DNA of 64,000 nucleotides from Alnus glutinosa (taxonomy: Eukaryota; Streptophyta; Magnoliopsida; Fagales; Betulaceae). The stretch is taken from the NCBI RefSeq assembly GCF_958979055.1, contig NC_084887.1, positions 22,441,044 through 22,505,043 of the forward strand. Direction: 5' to 3'. Shown here in pieces: positions 10,915 to 23,386 of the stretch (within the stretch, counting starts at the first letter, position 1; every line of letters begins with the position of its first letter). The notes below the pieces were generated by a model. It was not told the origin of the DNA. It saw only the letters and a program-made list of their open reading frames with translations, and made no database searches. Position numbers and translations under genes: made by a program.

Positions 10915-13315
10915 GGAGAAGATCATAAAGTTCAATCAATCCTAGCTACTTACTAGTTCTTGTTAATTTTCGTTATATATATATATATATATATATATAT
11001 TCAGTATGTGTAGAGGATTGCTTGTAATAAGCTTTAATGAAAATTTTCCCATGAAGAAACTTTTCAATTACAAAAGCTAGCTCGCTCATGGGACAATTGG
11101 TTCATGGGGGTTGTTTTCTTTAGCAGTGTTTTAGATGTAGGTTTCGTAAACGTCTTCAAATCCCACGTAGCGCAAATCGCTTTTGAGGTTGTCAAAACAC
11201 CGCCAGTTTTGTCTTGATAGGAACAAGAAAAAGAAAGAAAAAAAGAACAGAGAAAAGAGAAAAGTGCAAGAAAATTTTCTTCCCGAGTTGCTCTTCTATT
11301 TGTTTGTGGGTCATTTTCTACCCAAGTGGAAGTACACCAAAAAAGTCTAAATCCGCCACGGGAAAATTCATCGGAAAGGAATTGAATCAATACAAATTAA
11401 AGCAAATTGCTAAATCCAATCTTTGAGAGCGAGATATACATGGGTGTAGAGGGATTAATATGACGGACGCATGGTACAATTTGAGAGCATCAAATTTAGC
11501 GGTTACCCACTAATTTGCCTAGGTGGCTTGATCGTGACCTGATGTTGAATGCTCAAGTAAATGACTCGGATCAGAGCAGGATCCCACTTACTATGACAGG
11601 CTTTTTATCAGACAGGTCGGGTTCGGGTTAGAGTTAACTTACTTGGACACGATCGAGAAACCCGACGTGCAAACACAAATTGCTCATCCGAACAAAGTCC
11701 GTTTACGTGCTTGTCTTGAATCTTGATGATAAGTTTTCCATGGGTTGGACCATCCAGACGTGTATGTGAGTTGCTGATGTTGAGATGCCGCAGGCGCCAA
11801 AGGCATTGTTGACTATCGCATCCACAGCTTGAGAAAGTGGAAATAGAGTCGGCAAGAAAGGCCATACAACTTTGGTTGGTTACTACAACCTGAAATTGGG
11901 TGACAGGGACTCCTTTAACTTCAAGTGGGTAGCAATTGATTGGCAAATGAGCATTTAGAAGAATATCATGTGATTAAGAGAGAGAGAGAGGAGAATAAAC
12001 ATATTTGTTTTTAATTTCTTGCCATGCAAACAGTGGAATAATATTATATCTGTTTTTAGTTTCTTGTCATAAAAAAAGTGCGCCATTTTTTTACTACGTC
12101 AGCTCGGGAAATTAGAATATCAGAATTCGTAGAAAGGTTTTGTGCATGCTTCGTTTAGATACCCAATCATAACCCACCAATAATCAAAATTAAAAAAAGT
12201 CAATAAAATAGTAATAACAGCCACCAACCCTGCATCAACAATGACATTAAAAAAGAATGGAATATGTATGTATTATGAGAATTGGAAACACTACGGCAAA
12301 GCTTGAAGACTAAGGAGTTCATAAGTAAAAAAAAAAAAATAGCCGTTGTTGACAGTAAGAGACTAGGAGCGATTGTCAAAACAATTAGAACATGTAATTT
12401 CAGTGGATAGCTCAAGCTGCTAACATTTGAGCAGCATTTTCACTGTCTCTGTTCTACAAGGGCGCAACAGAGTAACAGAGATGAGGGCATACATGTACAC
12501 ATGAAATACAGAAACACACAAGCCCCAAGTTGGGGCTCTAAGTTAATCTCTCGGATAACTTAACTTACACGTATCCAAGCATAAGGGATTTTATAATCAT
12601 AATTTTAAATCTTTAAAATTTCTAATATCAATATGTCGTCTTTCGGCCTCTTTTAAATTCAGAAAGTGCTTTTTTTTTTTTTTTTTCTTTTTTAATATGT
12701 TTATATTTTTTTTATTAAAAATGCCACGTGTCGCCATCTTATTGACACTGGCGTGGCACCTAACGGAATCTGTCAAATTTTCCAACGGAATTTGATTCCA
12801 GGAAGCAATTTGTAAATTACGCCAACCACATGGACCTCTGAATTCACTTTTATACCACAATGAGCGATTTGTATATTAGGCTAACCACAGGGACTGATGG
12901 TGCATTTTTTCCTAATTTTTTTTTAAAAAAAAAAAGATTTTGTACATTTTAACAAAAAAAATAATAATTGTGTAATTAAAAGAGACTACAGCACACCATA
13001 GACTGCCAAAGGTCCACCAACAGGCATACAGATCGACTACATGTCTAAGCATGACTCAAGACAACCCAACACAATTAATGAAAAAGGCTGTCCAAATGGT
13101 ATAAGCCACGTGACAATGAAGAAGGTGGTCAACGGACTCTCCACGTCAGGGCCGACTCAACCATAAGGTGAGTTAGGCGGTCACCTAAGGCTTCCAAATG
13201 GAATAAACCCCCCCCCAAACAAGTTTATTTGGGGAAAAAAAAAAAAAAAAGGCCTAATCATAGTCTGAAAAGGCTTTTTCTAGTGGAATAAGGCCCCAAA
13301 GATAAGTTTATTTGA

Positions 13316-13348
<33 letters not shown>

Positions 13349-13570
13349 TAGTCTAATCATAAGCTGAAACAGTTTTTTCGCAATAGAATAAGGCCCCCAA
13401 AGATAGGTTTGTTTGAAAAAAAAAAAAAAAAAAAAGGCCCAATCATAATCTAGAATGGTTTTGAAAAAGAAAAAAAAAAAGAAAAAAAGAAGCACGATCT
13501 CTTCTTTAGAGACTCTTTAACTTCAATAGAAAAATAAATAGTTAGAGGCCCAAGAACATAACAATTAATA

Positions 13571-13615
<45 letters not shown>

Positions 13616-14485
13616 TTTCTCTCTTATTAGGAGACTCAACTAAAATAATGTGAACTACAAGGAAGCCAATGAAGAGAGTAGGAACCACGTAAAAATACTT
13701 GTTGAAATACAAGTCATAACTTTACAAAACCAACCATCACTAGAGTGGGGCCTACGAAAAAATGTCTAGTTTAAAATTTTCGCCTTAACCCCCAAAATAT
13801 ATTAACCTGGCCCTACTCCGCGTCATTTGTCCATGACAATGACGTGTCACTTCCTGAAATTATCTAAGGTAAAGATCTTACCTAAAGCCGTCGACCACAC
13901 GAAAAAGGCCATTCTCAAAAGAACCTAAGTCTGCTCTACACTCTTCCAAGTACAACCCAGAGAGCAATAGAATGACTTGACCTCAAATAATCCTCTTTTG
14001 GAGGGTACCCACCACAAGTGATCTTCGAAGAGTGATCTAGCTGAGTGCAATACCTAGAGAAATGAAGCAAAGACATCTATCTCTCAATCATGTGCTGCTC
14101 TAGCAAAGCTTACATTTCATTGGTTGGAACCTCCCAAAAACTCCAAATGAACCGCAACAAAGGTATCCTTTGTATGAGCTATACCAAATAAAACTGGAAA
14201 AGCTACCTTTAAAGCCACATTCCCACACCACTGACCACACCAAAAGCTAATCATGGATCCATCTCTGACCTCAAATCTGGTAAGACACAAAAATTTCTCT
14301 CATTTCCTGATATTCTTTCATAACCCTACCCTCAAACTATCAAAAACTTATCTCATGATTACACTTCCGCATTCCCTACCCAAAAGAATTTCCAACCGAA
14401 ACATCACGGGGGCTTTAAGCAGTTGAATAAAGGAGTTGAGAGAGGGGCAGGCAAGAGACCTTTTTCTTAGTTTTGTATTGTAATT
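10915..14485. other. Intergenic, low-complexity and short repeats
   Basis: Contains an AT dinucleotide run at about 10974-11000 and another at about 13576-13612. Around 13150-13470 there are three diverged tandem units of roughly 85-100 bp, each with GAATAA, a C-rich stretch, AAGTTTATTTG and a long A tract. An open frame at 11608-11946 (minus) is discussed among rejected items. No gene could be supported. Confidence 0.45.
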
Positions 14486-14790
14486 AAGGCATCCCAATGT
14501 TACTAGTCTAATGCATAAGTAGGCAATAAGATCACACACATACATGTAAATTTCTTTATTCCATCAAGTCATGGTGTAAAAGAACAAAGAGTACTCCGGA
14601 TTGGAACTTAAAACTCGTTAGTAAATCAAATACAAAAGGCATCCCAATGTTACTAGTCTAATGCGTAAGTAAGCAATAAGATCACACACACACATACATG
14701 TAAATTTCTTTATTCCATCAAGCCATGGTGTAAAAGAACAAAGAGGACTCCGGATTGGAACCTAAATAGTTAAAACTCGTTAGTAAATCA
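14486..14790. repeat. Tandem duplication, two copies of about 150 bp
   Basis: Copy 1 (about 14486-14634) and copy 2 (about 14637-14790) share GGCATCCCAATGTTACTAG, AATTTCTTTATTCCATCAAG and CTCCGGATTGGAAC with a few substitutions and small indels (such as an extra CACA). This is a recent local duplication without coding content. Confidence 0.85.
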
Positions 14791-17571
14791 GTTAATAAGT
14801 ACATATTATATATATATCTACCGACTTGAAAATGAAAAAACATCCATACTGCAGAGAGGGTTTTATGTTGAATATACAAAAGTCTTCCATGGTTTTCCTG
14901 GAGGGTATCCGGCCCTATAAGACTAATTACAATTTAAAATGATATCAGGACATGCTTGATGTAGTCAATTCAAATGAACCTGAGATATAGCACCATTTTT
15001 TATATTTATATTTATATTTTTTTCCTTTTTATATTTTATATTTTGTATAATAGGGAGACACATGTTATATGATTGGTTTTGACATGACACGATAACGGAT
15101 TCTCAAATTTTTCAACAAAAGTTGGGAGCAGGGAGCTTATTGCCATTTTTGCTTACCATAGAGTGCTTTAAGTCACTTTTTAAACCCTAGGGAGCTTATT
15201 GCAAATGGATGAAACCACATTGATTGATTTTGTATTTTTTTTCCTAAAAATTGGGATCTTTTTCTTAATAAACACTATTGTATGCCCTAGACATAAGTAG
15301 TAGATCAATCATGTTGCGTGTGCCATGCAATTGCCATCACCAGCAACAATGCTACCACTTCATAGATATCATCACCAACATTTAACACAGCGGTTCTCCA
15401 TAACCAACTCTACCTCTGGAGTACTTATATATACTCTACCTCTGGAGTCAACCCCCTCCACCTCTGGACTACTACATTACACACCAAACAATAACCACTG
15501 TCTCACCTATGCCATGGTCCATCTACATAATCATTGCAAACAAGGATTTTAGGTCATGTGGAAAGGAAGCTAATTTCATAGAAGTTTGTGGAATAAAAGC
15601 TCTGGTTTGACTTAACCATGAAGAAAAATTAATTCATGAAATCTAAGGAAACTTCACAAAACTAATAAAAGTTATAATGCGTTAGTGAGCAGATTGATTC
15701 ATAAAAACAAATCAAAGGTAAATCAATTACTCAGCCAAGTAATCCATGCTGGGTAAATAGCCTTACAGATGACCAGCAGAAAAATGTTTAATTTTCTCCC
15801 TTCTGAAAAGAACACGGATGTTAGAGGGGGGAACTAAGATCATCAATTTTTGTACCAGCATCCTCTCGATTTGAAGTTTTGAAATACTTCTTAACCAGGA
15901 TTAGAAAAAATGGTATTTCACCACCACCTAAGGATGAGAAAAAAGCCAAAAGTTTCAAAAGATTTCCCAGCAGTCTATGCAAAATAAGGATCCTATAATA
16001 AGAGTTGTATGATTTATTTTGATAACTTAGAAGAAAAAAATGTTGTGCAATTTATTCAATATAGCTACTTACACTAACATGACAAAGGACAACAAAACAT
16101 TACTCCTTCCATCTCGATTAGATTATATGGTCTGAAATGAAAAGATTATTAATGAAAAAGTAAAAATATAGTGATCTTCCTAAATGTTCTTTATATTATT
16201 AGTGTCATACCTTTTGGTAAGACTTGTTTATTTTTCAAAAAAAGGTCAGGGTAGTATAGGAAATTGAAAAAGCATAAACTTCTACTTTGGGGAAGTTTCA
16301 TATACTACATTGAGACAACCCAACAAGGAAAGGTCATCATTTTTGTTTTTTCTTTTTTAATGGAAAGACTAATAAGCAAAATGAGCAAACACTAACACTG
16401 GTAGTTAATTTTCCAACTTACAACTTGACATAAAGGTTTAAAAACCACAATCGCCACCAAGCTACCACTGGACAACATGAAGAAAACCAAAGGGCCTATA
16501 AGCCCAATGCAAAAAAAAAAAAATGGTAGAAAATGGAAAGGAATCAGGTGTCCAAGTTTACCATGTAACCATATCCATCCCTTTTATCTTCTCAAGTTTT
16601 AAAATCACCATATTATTGACTGAATGATGTTCCTAGCAATTTGCCATGCGGTTGAATGGTAACTCGAGTTTGAAACATTAAGACTGAAGCATTAGCAAAA
16701 TCAGTGTAGCACCCATTTTAGTTCAGTTAGATCCATGGTTAGGTGAAAAGTATGTAGCGTTGATACTTCTACAAGAAGCTGAAGCTGTATCTACCGCTAC
16801 CTTACCCATGACATGATATTGCTTAAATACTTTCAACACCCACTAGAAACTTTCAGGTGAAAGGATCATTGCATAATTTTCTAGTAACAGAGAACTGCTT
16901 TTGTTTTTTTGATAAGTAGTAAAGAGGACTGAATTTAACAACTACCTACAAGCAGGTGTTTTCTAATTTTCTTTTACTTGTTACATTAAATTTTTTTCTT
17001 GAGTGTGTGCATGCAGATAGATAAGTGGATATAGATCGATATATAGATAGATATAGATATAAAGATTTCACTTCATATGAATTGCTTTGTCATTGGGATT
17101 CAACAGCAACTCCTCCATCAATATCAGCTTTACAATTTAACTCCTCCAGGGAAAATGTTCATTATTTTTCATGCAATGATGACCAAACCTTAAACTGTAG
17201 CTATGACAATAGGATAAATACAGCTCTTGTAGTGAACCATGGTAATACCGGAAAAGGTAAGTGACAAGGAAACGTAACAACTGACAGTACATCTACAGTA
17301 TGCATGAAGCTTGAAGGAACTGCTGATTTTCAAAGACAATGAAGCATACAAAGCGAATGACCGACAAGTTGGATCTTTTCTATATGTCAATCATTCAGCA
17401 TAAAAAAGAGAATAATAGTATTAGGGGGAAAAAGTTGTGCATACTTTAATCTTTTTGCTTCTGTGATAACTGAAGTAGCAGGCAAGTACATGTTGTCAAC
17501 TGAGCTGGATGAATTAGTAACATCCCTATGAGGTTACAAGAGAATAATCTCCACTTAAAAATTTTGTCACT
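14791..17571. other. Intergenic and 3' flank of the PPR gene
   Basis: No domain-bearing frame was found on either strand; open frames such as 15325-15552 and 17025-17264 look random. A GATAGATATAGAT-like simple repeat lies near 17015-17063. The last few hundred bases before 17572 should include the 3' UTR of the PPR gene on the minus strand. Confidence 0.45.
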
Positions 17572-19023
17572 TTAGCATCTCCTATATTTCTTGAACTTCG
17601 AGACAAGATGAGCATACTGCCCCTTCTCCCCCATATGTCTTATTACTTCATGAGCTTCAGAAAGCTTTCCAGCATTTCTCAAATTACTCACTAGGGTGCT
17701 GTACACAAGGAAATTCGGATTACAACCTCTAGATTCCATTTCCTTAAGCAATGAGCATGCCTCCTCGAATTTCCCTGCCATACAAAACCCACGAATCATG
17801 GAATTGTATGTGAATACATTTGGAAGCTGTCCCTTGACTATCATCTCATCAAACATTTCCTGAGCTTTCTCTAGCTCCCCAGCCACAATATATCCTGTGA
17901 TCATTACAGTGTAACAAACCACATCAGGCATACACCCATTCTTTATCATTTGGTCAAAAAAATATTTGCAGGCATCCAAATTTCCAGCCCGGCTAAATCC
18001 ATCTATCAACGTGGTGAAGTGAAGAACACTCGGATCAAAACCTACTTCCTTCATGTGATTCAAAAGATTAAGGGCTGCAAGTGGTTTGTCTCCTTTGCCC
18101 AGAACGTGCAGAAGAATGTTATATGTATGGAAGTCTGGAGAAAATCCACTTCTACCCATTTCATCAAGCAGTCTATGAAACTGATCCAACTTTCCCAACC
18201 TATACTTTGCACACATGACAACATTATAAGTTAGAATATCTGGAGAATGACCCTCAGCTAACATCTGCTGATACACCCACTCAATCAACTTGTATTGGTT
18301 TACCGTGAGAAGGGAATGCAAAATCGCATTGTATGAATGTTTGAAAGGCCTATAATTAAATGTCTTCGATTTTATGAACCTCTCCACAACTTTCCTAGCC
18401 AATCCCGCCCCACCACAAGTGCATATCAATATGTTAAAGGTACGTGCCGTGGTTGGGAACCCATTCTCAATCATCTCATCAAGTAGCCTCCACATTGCCT
18501 TAAACTCCTCACAATCTGCAAAGATCTTCATTATTAAATGGTAAGAATTTGCTGTGTGCTTGTAACTCTCCTGCTGACCAGACCACACGAAAAACTTATA
18601 CCCTAATTTTGCACACCGCATCTTATTGCCATAATTTACATTCCTCAAAATTCCCAACAGAACTTCCCTCACTAGAAGCCCAGAAAGCCTTATATACAAC
18701 TCGTCTAGAGCCAATTTCGTATCAAACCCCGGGCAATCTTGCTCGAGAACTTCAAGAATCCTCCTGGCATCAATCTTTGCGTTGTCAAAAAAACCCTGCC
18801 TCACCGAGAAATGTCCCCGGACTCGGCTTTCATCAGGTTTTTCATAAGAAATGGAATCAAAGTCCGAATATCTCAACATTCCTTCCAAGGGTTCCTCAAT
18901 GCACCCAAACCCATTATCAACCTTATCGCCATCGAACCCACGGTCGCATAATTTTCGTGAAATTATGAAAAAACAGGAGATTTTGGGAACCACTCTTGGA
19001 CCAAACAAATATATAGAGTTCAT
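17572..19023 (-). CDS. P-class pentatricopeptide repeat protein, At1g55630/At3g60050-like
   Basis: An uninterrupted 483-codon frame, as usual for plant PPR genes. From about residue 159 to 473 there are nine consecutive 35-residue PPR motifs, each with the TYNxLI...G....A..LL.EM...G..P core (for example ILTYNVVMCAKYRLGKLDQ and VFTYNSMIRGFCMAGKFEE). There is no E, DYW or other C-terminal extension, so it is a P-class protein expected to bind organellar RNA and act in its stability, splicing or translation. The N-terminus is basic, hydroxylated and free of acidic residues for about 25 residues (MNSIYLFGPRVVPKISCFF), fitting a mitochondrial or plastid presequence. Length matches the At1g55630 family (about 480). 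On the minus strand CTCAG/GTAAGT near 19251 looks like a 5'-UTR donor, with a possible acceptor near 19051, so the leader is probably spliced. The gene appears intact. Confidence 0.92.
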   Translation of the reverse strand: MNSIYLFGPRVVPKISCFFIISRKLCDRGFDGDKVDNGFGCIEEPLEGMLRYSDFDSISYEKPDESRVRGHFSVRQGFFDNAKIDARRILEVLEQDCPGFDTKLALDELYIRLSGLLVREVLLGILRNVNYGNKMRCAKLGYKFFVWSGQQESYKHTANSYHLIMKIFADCEEFKAMWRLLDEMIENGFPTTARTFNILICTCGGAGLARKVVERFIKSKTFNYRPFKHSYNAILHSLLTVNQYKLIEWVYQQMLAEGHSPDILTYNVVMCAKYRLGKLDQFHRLLDEMGRSGFSPDFHTYNILLHVLGKGDKPLAALNLLNHMKEVGFDPSVLHFTTLIDGFSRAGNLDACKYFFDQMIKNGCMPDVVCYTVMITGYIVAGELEKAQEMFDEMIVKGQLPNVFTYNSMIRGFCMAGKFEEACSLLKEMESRGCNPNFLVYSTLVSNLRNAGKLSEAHEVIRHMGEKGQYAHLVSKFKKYRRC

Positions 19024-19805
19024 TTCTACTCCCCATTATCAGTGAAACTTTGCAGTACCCAAAAAATCCAAGAAACCTACTAACAAATTGAAAATTCTAA
19101 GCATAGAGAGCTCCAAAAGCTTCCTATGATGAAATTGAAGGATACCCATTAAAATGAAAAGGCCCAGATACACAAAAGGGGTTGAATCGAATAAGAAATG
19201 TTCATCGAGTAAGGACTTCGCTTCACTTGTGAAGGAGGTGGATGACTTACCTGAGATTGTGCTAATTGGTAGGGCGATATCAGTCTTCCTGAGCTGGCTC
19301 TAATTCCCGCCTGAGGTTTTGCTTGTGTGAGTGAGCAAATGGGGCAACCTGCGAGAGGATCCTATTGCAAGTAATTATGCCCTTCCAGAGAGGGGAAATA
19401 TGGAGGAGACTTTGGTATTTCCGTAAAATAGCACCCATTTTCAGCACTGCCCAATCGGAGCGAACCACGTTGGCAGGGTACAAGTAGTCCGTGGAATACT
19501 AGATTAAAAGTTTTCATTATTGGCATCGTTGTACAAGCAGATGTAATTAGTGATTATTAGATATTAATTACTAACTGCAACCGTCTAATAGGGGTGTACA
19601 AGTGGAGAGCTTATTAATCGAAAATAACCAATAACCACCAATAACCGCCAACAATCGTTAATTAGAAAATCGAAAAATTAAAAATAACCGCAACCAAATA
19701 ACCGAATAACCGTGTATTCGGTTGCGGTCACCAATTATTGTATTTTAAAAAACTAGTTAATAACTGAATAACCGCAACCGATTTTTATTATTATATATAA
19801 TTATA

Positions 19806-19876
<71 letters not shown>
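19806..19876. repeat. AT dinucleotide microsatellite
   Basis: An essentially perfect (AT)n run of about 35 units inside the hAT-like element. Likely length-polymorphic. Confidence 0.95.
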
Positions 19877-19878
<2 letters not shown>

Positions 19879-20064
19879 GTTGTACGTACAATTACCTAGT
19901 TATATGTATTCGTATTTAAAAAATTATCAAAAAAAATTATCAAAATTCACCTGTTACAAGAGGGGCCACAATACATTTGTAACAGGTGAATTTTGATAAA
20001 TTATTTTATAATTTTTAAAATACGAATACATGTACGTAATTAGGTAATTGTACGTACAACATTG
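19876..20064. repeat. Long inverted repeat (hairpin), arms of about 85-90 bp
   Basis: The left arm, about 19876-19962 (AATGTTGTACGTACAATTAC ... ATTCACCTGTTACAA), is matched by an inverted right arm at about 19975-20064 (TTGTAACAGGTGAATTTTGA ... TACGTACAACATT) with a short loop. It could be a tiny foldback MITE or the core of the surrounding element. RNA from it would form a long imperfect duplex. Confidence 0.8.
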
Positions 20065-20498
20065 CATAAGTTTATGAGAAATAACTGCAGTGAAGCGATT
20101 TCAAGATAGCTATTAGGTAATGAACTAATCCTCCTAATTGATGTAAAGCTAGCATACTTTTTTCTTTGTAGTGAGGGATTGGAAGGCTAAGAGCATTCAC
20201 AGTGAATGATGCAAATTTTTATCTATTCTAGATAACTAAAACCCACTTTTTGCTAATTTAGCTAACTACTTTCAAAACTACCCTCCAACCGATTATTTAG
20301 ATTTTTATCTATTTTATTAAAATAATCATTTTTATTCTTTTTTTTTTTTTTGTTAAAAACCTCTCTCCACTCTGCCCCAAGCGTTTTGCACCTCTAGAAA
20401 TTTCCAAACTCCACGCACCCACGCGTTCTACACCTAGAAATTTCTGGACTCTCTTTTGACCTTTTCAAGTTGCTCTGTGTGTAAGGTCAAGTTGCTCT

Positions 20499-20623
<125 letters not shown>

Positions 20624-20639
20624 CGCTCCAAAGCCTCCA

Positions 20640-20873
20640 ATGGCTTCCTCACTGACCAGGGAAGATTACGGCGAAGCTAGCGAAGTAAGCCGAGTGGTAC
20701 GGGAAGATGGTGGAGTAGATGGAGAAGTTGGAGACAAGCTCGACCCCAGCGGCAGAGCTGAACGTGGAGGAGCAAAACCTGTTGTTTGTGGCCCATCATG
20801 GTGCATAATGTCGTCGTGGCATGCGGCGTGGCGCATCGTGTCATTGATTGAGCAAAAGGAGGAGGGGTAGCGT
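20640..20873 (+). pseudogene. 14-3-3 protein gene fragment (5' coding part)
   Basis: The plus strand reads ATGGCTTCCTCACTGACCAG then GAAGATTAC, matching the 14-3-3 start MAxSxTREDY. Further on, GTGGAGGAGCAAAACCTG (VEEQNL, compare VEERNL) and the reading WRIVSLIEQKEEG (compare SWRIVSSIEQKEE) identify the conserved helices of the family. Between these points the frame is broken by several small indels, the YMAKLAEQ and AYKNVIG segments are damaged, and the rest of the gene is missing. It is a host-gene fragment inside transposon DNA, consistent with transduplication, and cannot encode a working dimer. The 14-3-3 assignment is from recognised motifs; a search against 14-3-3 coding sequences would settle it. 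Confidence 0.75.
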
Positions 20874-21003
20874 CTCCCCCATCGTAATCCTGAAGTTGCC
20901 ACTCACATGTACGACAAGGCCAAGTCCAACCTCCGCGGGAGAAGAAAACCCAGAAACGAACGCGCGCAAAGAACACATGCAGAGAAGAAGAAGAAAGAAT
21001 CTT

Positions 21004-21036
<33 letters not shown>

Positions 21037-21178
21037 GAAAAACAATATAATATTGATACATCTGTAAACAGTGTCACCCCATGTGGCGTGACACTATTCA
21101 CAAATAGAGCTTCGATCTACTCTGGTGTTAAGATACATAATTAAATAGAGTTATATTTTTATGAGTTTATTATTTATT

Positions 21179-21963
21179 GAGATATGATCTATACACAAAA
21201 GCCTCACAACTCTCACACAACAGTCCTACGTGGCAAGCATATTTTATTGTTTTTTTTGTGTTTTGGTTCCTGCGGCTAGAAGAAAACATGCGAGAGAGGG
21301 AAAATCAAAATTTCCCTCAACCGAGCCACTGCCCAGTCCCTCTCTCTCTCAAATTTCTCTCCGTGCAGATCCCGTCGCCGGCAGATCCTCTCCAGCTCCG
21401 GCAGATCCTCTCCACAAATCTCGTCGCCGGCAGATCCTCTCCACAAATCTCGTCGCCGGCAGATCCTCTCCACAGATCCGTCGTCCGGCGTTCCCGCTCC
21501 GGCAGATCCAGCTCTCTCTCTCTCCGGTGCCCGCTCCCCCAGATTCGGTCTCCAGCTTGTGTGCAATGGAAAAACGACCCATAGGATTGAAGAAGTAGAA
21601 TATTATTCTCTTACCCAGCTTCTTCTTCTACTTCTCCAGCTCTCTCTCTCTCTCTCCGGCGGGCTCCCTCTCTTCGCCGTTCTCTCTCGGCGTCCTCTGT
21701 CGTCCGGCAGATCTCATCCCAGTCCAGCTCTGTCTCCGGCAGATCTTCTCTCCGGCGGGCAGGTATTTTTTTTTTTTTTTTCTTTTTTGCTGCTACATTC
21801 TGTTTGAAATTTTGATTTGGGGTTTTTTTGTTCTTTTTTTGTTTTGGCTGCTACGTGAACTATGGTTTTGCAGCTTTGTTGTTTTGCTTTGCATTTTGCT
21901 TTATTATAATTTTTGGGTTGTTTTTCCATTGCACACAAGGTGCTTGATAAAATGCTCCACTGA
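21179..21963 (+). repeat. Left TIR of the MULE, with probable promoter and 5' leader exon
   Basis: The outer end is AT-rich; the inner part is C/T- and CCGG-rich with tandem CGCCGGCAGATCCTCTCC-type units and CT runs, typical of a plant core promoter and 5' UTR. A strong splice donor GCGGGCAG/GTATTT lies at 21762/21763. Reading inward, it could splice to the acceptor GGGGTAG/GCCCG at 23386/23387, just before the GRF gene's ATG. A short inverted pair (GTGTGCAATGGAAAAAC near 21558 and its complement near 21922-21938) lies inside the TIR. Confidence 0.8.
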
Positions 21964-23386
21964 GCTGGCTAGTAGATTTCAGACATGTTGTAGATTTTCG
22001 TGGATTTGGACTAATTTACTGGCTAGTAGATTTGTTTGTTTGTAAAATGGAAGGAAGAAAGGCCTTTGCTCGACATCATTTGAGCAATGATGGCAGAAAT
22101 TTTGTCTTAAACAACATCATTGCCTTCCCTATGATGAATATTGAAAATTCTCATTCCCAATCCCTTAGCACTTGTTGACTGAGATGCCATATTTTGAAAG
22201 TGTTTGGCCCATGTTGAATAATATGTGGATAACACTTTTTTGGTGCTAAATAAAATGTGGATAATGTTGGTTACTATGATTTTTATTTTTTGTAGATTTG
22301 AAATGTTTGTGTTAATGTGTTTTTTAGATCGGTTTGTGTTTGGATAAGGCTATGCTGGTGGAATAGGAGTTATATTTTGGATGGTATTCGATCTCCCTTC
22401 ACATGTAGAGTGTATTTTGAGGTCCCAGTATATATATATGAGCTTGTAATTTATGGTCATCTACTGTTTGTTCTTGTGGTTTAGTTCATTTTTATATCCC
22501 ATAATCATTGTGTTGTAGATTTTACTCCTTCTGTTGTGCTTCATTACTATAGTTTACCATCCCCTAAACTAAAAATAGGCTAGGTGTTTTAGAATGATTT
22601 CAATTGCCTTCTAGAAGAATATGTTTATGGGTTTTAACATGTTTTGATGCCTGTACTTCTCTGATGCAGTGTGTTGAAGTGATATTGGTGCTCTGCCTAC
22701 TTGACATTTTTCAACATAATATACTTTGGTGTGTGATTCCCATAGGTCCAATAATAGGATTTTTTACTGAGCAACTGGTATTTCAATTGCTCGTGGATAT
22801 AATTATACTACTATGCTAAAATGACCCCAAATACTATTTTCTTGATTTTCTCCTACATTTTTCATACACCTCTCTCCCACATCATCCTACATGGCGTCAT
22901 TATGTCATTTTAATCTATCACTAAAGTTGGTTGATTAAAAAAAATTGAATGTGTTATTTCTACGTCACTTTGGTTTACACCAAGTCTACACCTCTTCTAT
23001 GCATGTCGGTCTCACATGTATGGGTCTCACACCCTATGTGTTTTGATATAGAGTTGATATACGCTAATGTGATGTAAAAAAATGTTACCCAAAAAAAAAT
23101 GAAAAAATAAAGCCGCGTAGGATGAGGTGTACTGGATATTTGGATTTAATGCATGCCTGAATTGGTTGATGGGTTTTTTGGATCTATAGTTTGTTGTAGG
23201 GGAATTATTATATTTCTTGTATATGTTGCCTCTTTAAAATGGTTGGTGCAGAGTATTGAACATGAACTTGAACATGCCTTAGAGGCTTACATTCACCATA
23301 CATAAAATTCTCATGTCCAAATTGAATGGTTTGATCTATTTAACATATTTATATGTATATAATTTTTTTTTTCTTTTTTGGGGTAG

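Noticed and set aside
11608-11946. 112-codon minus-strand frame containing EVKGVPVTQFQVVVTNQSC, faintly like TPD1-type small secreted proteins
   Set aside because: Only the first 30 residues look like the family; there is no signal peptide, the cysteine spacing does not fit and another frame is equally open. Not enough to call a gene or pseudogene.
21177-21807. Several open frames rich in Ser, Arg and Pro, mirrored at 29538-30199
   Set aside because: They lie in the MULE TIRs, occur in multiple frames at once and reflect CT- and CCGG-rich repeats; a promoter/leader role explains the region better.
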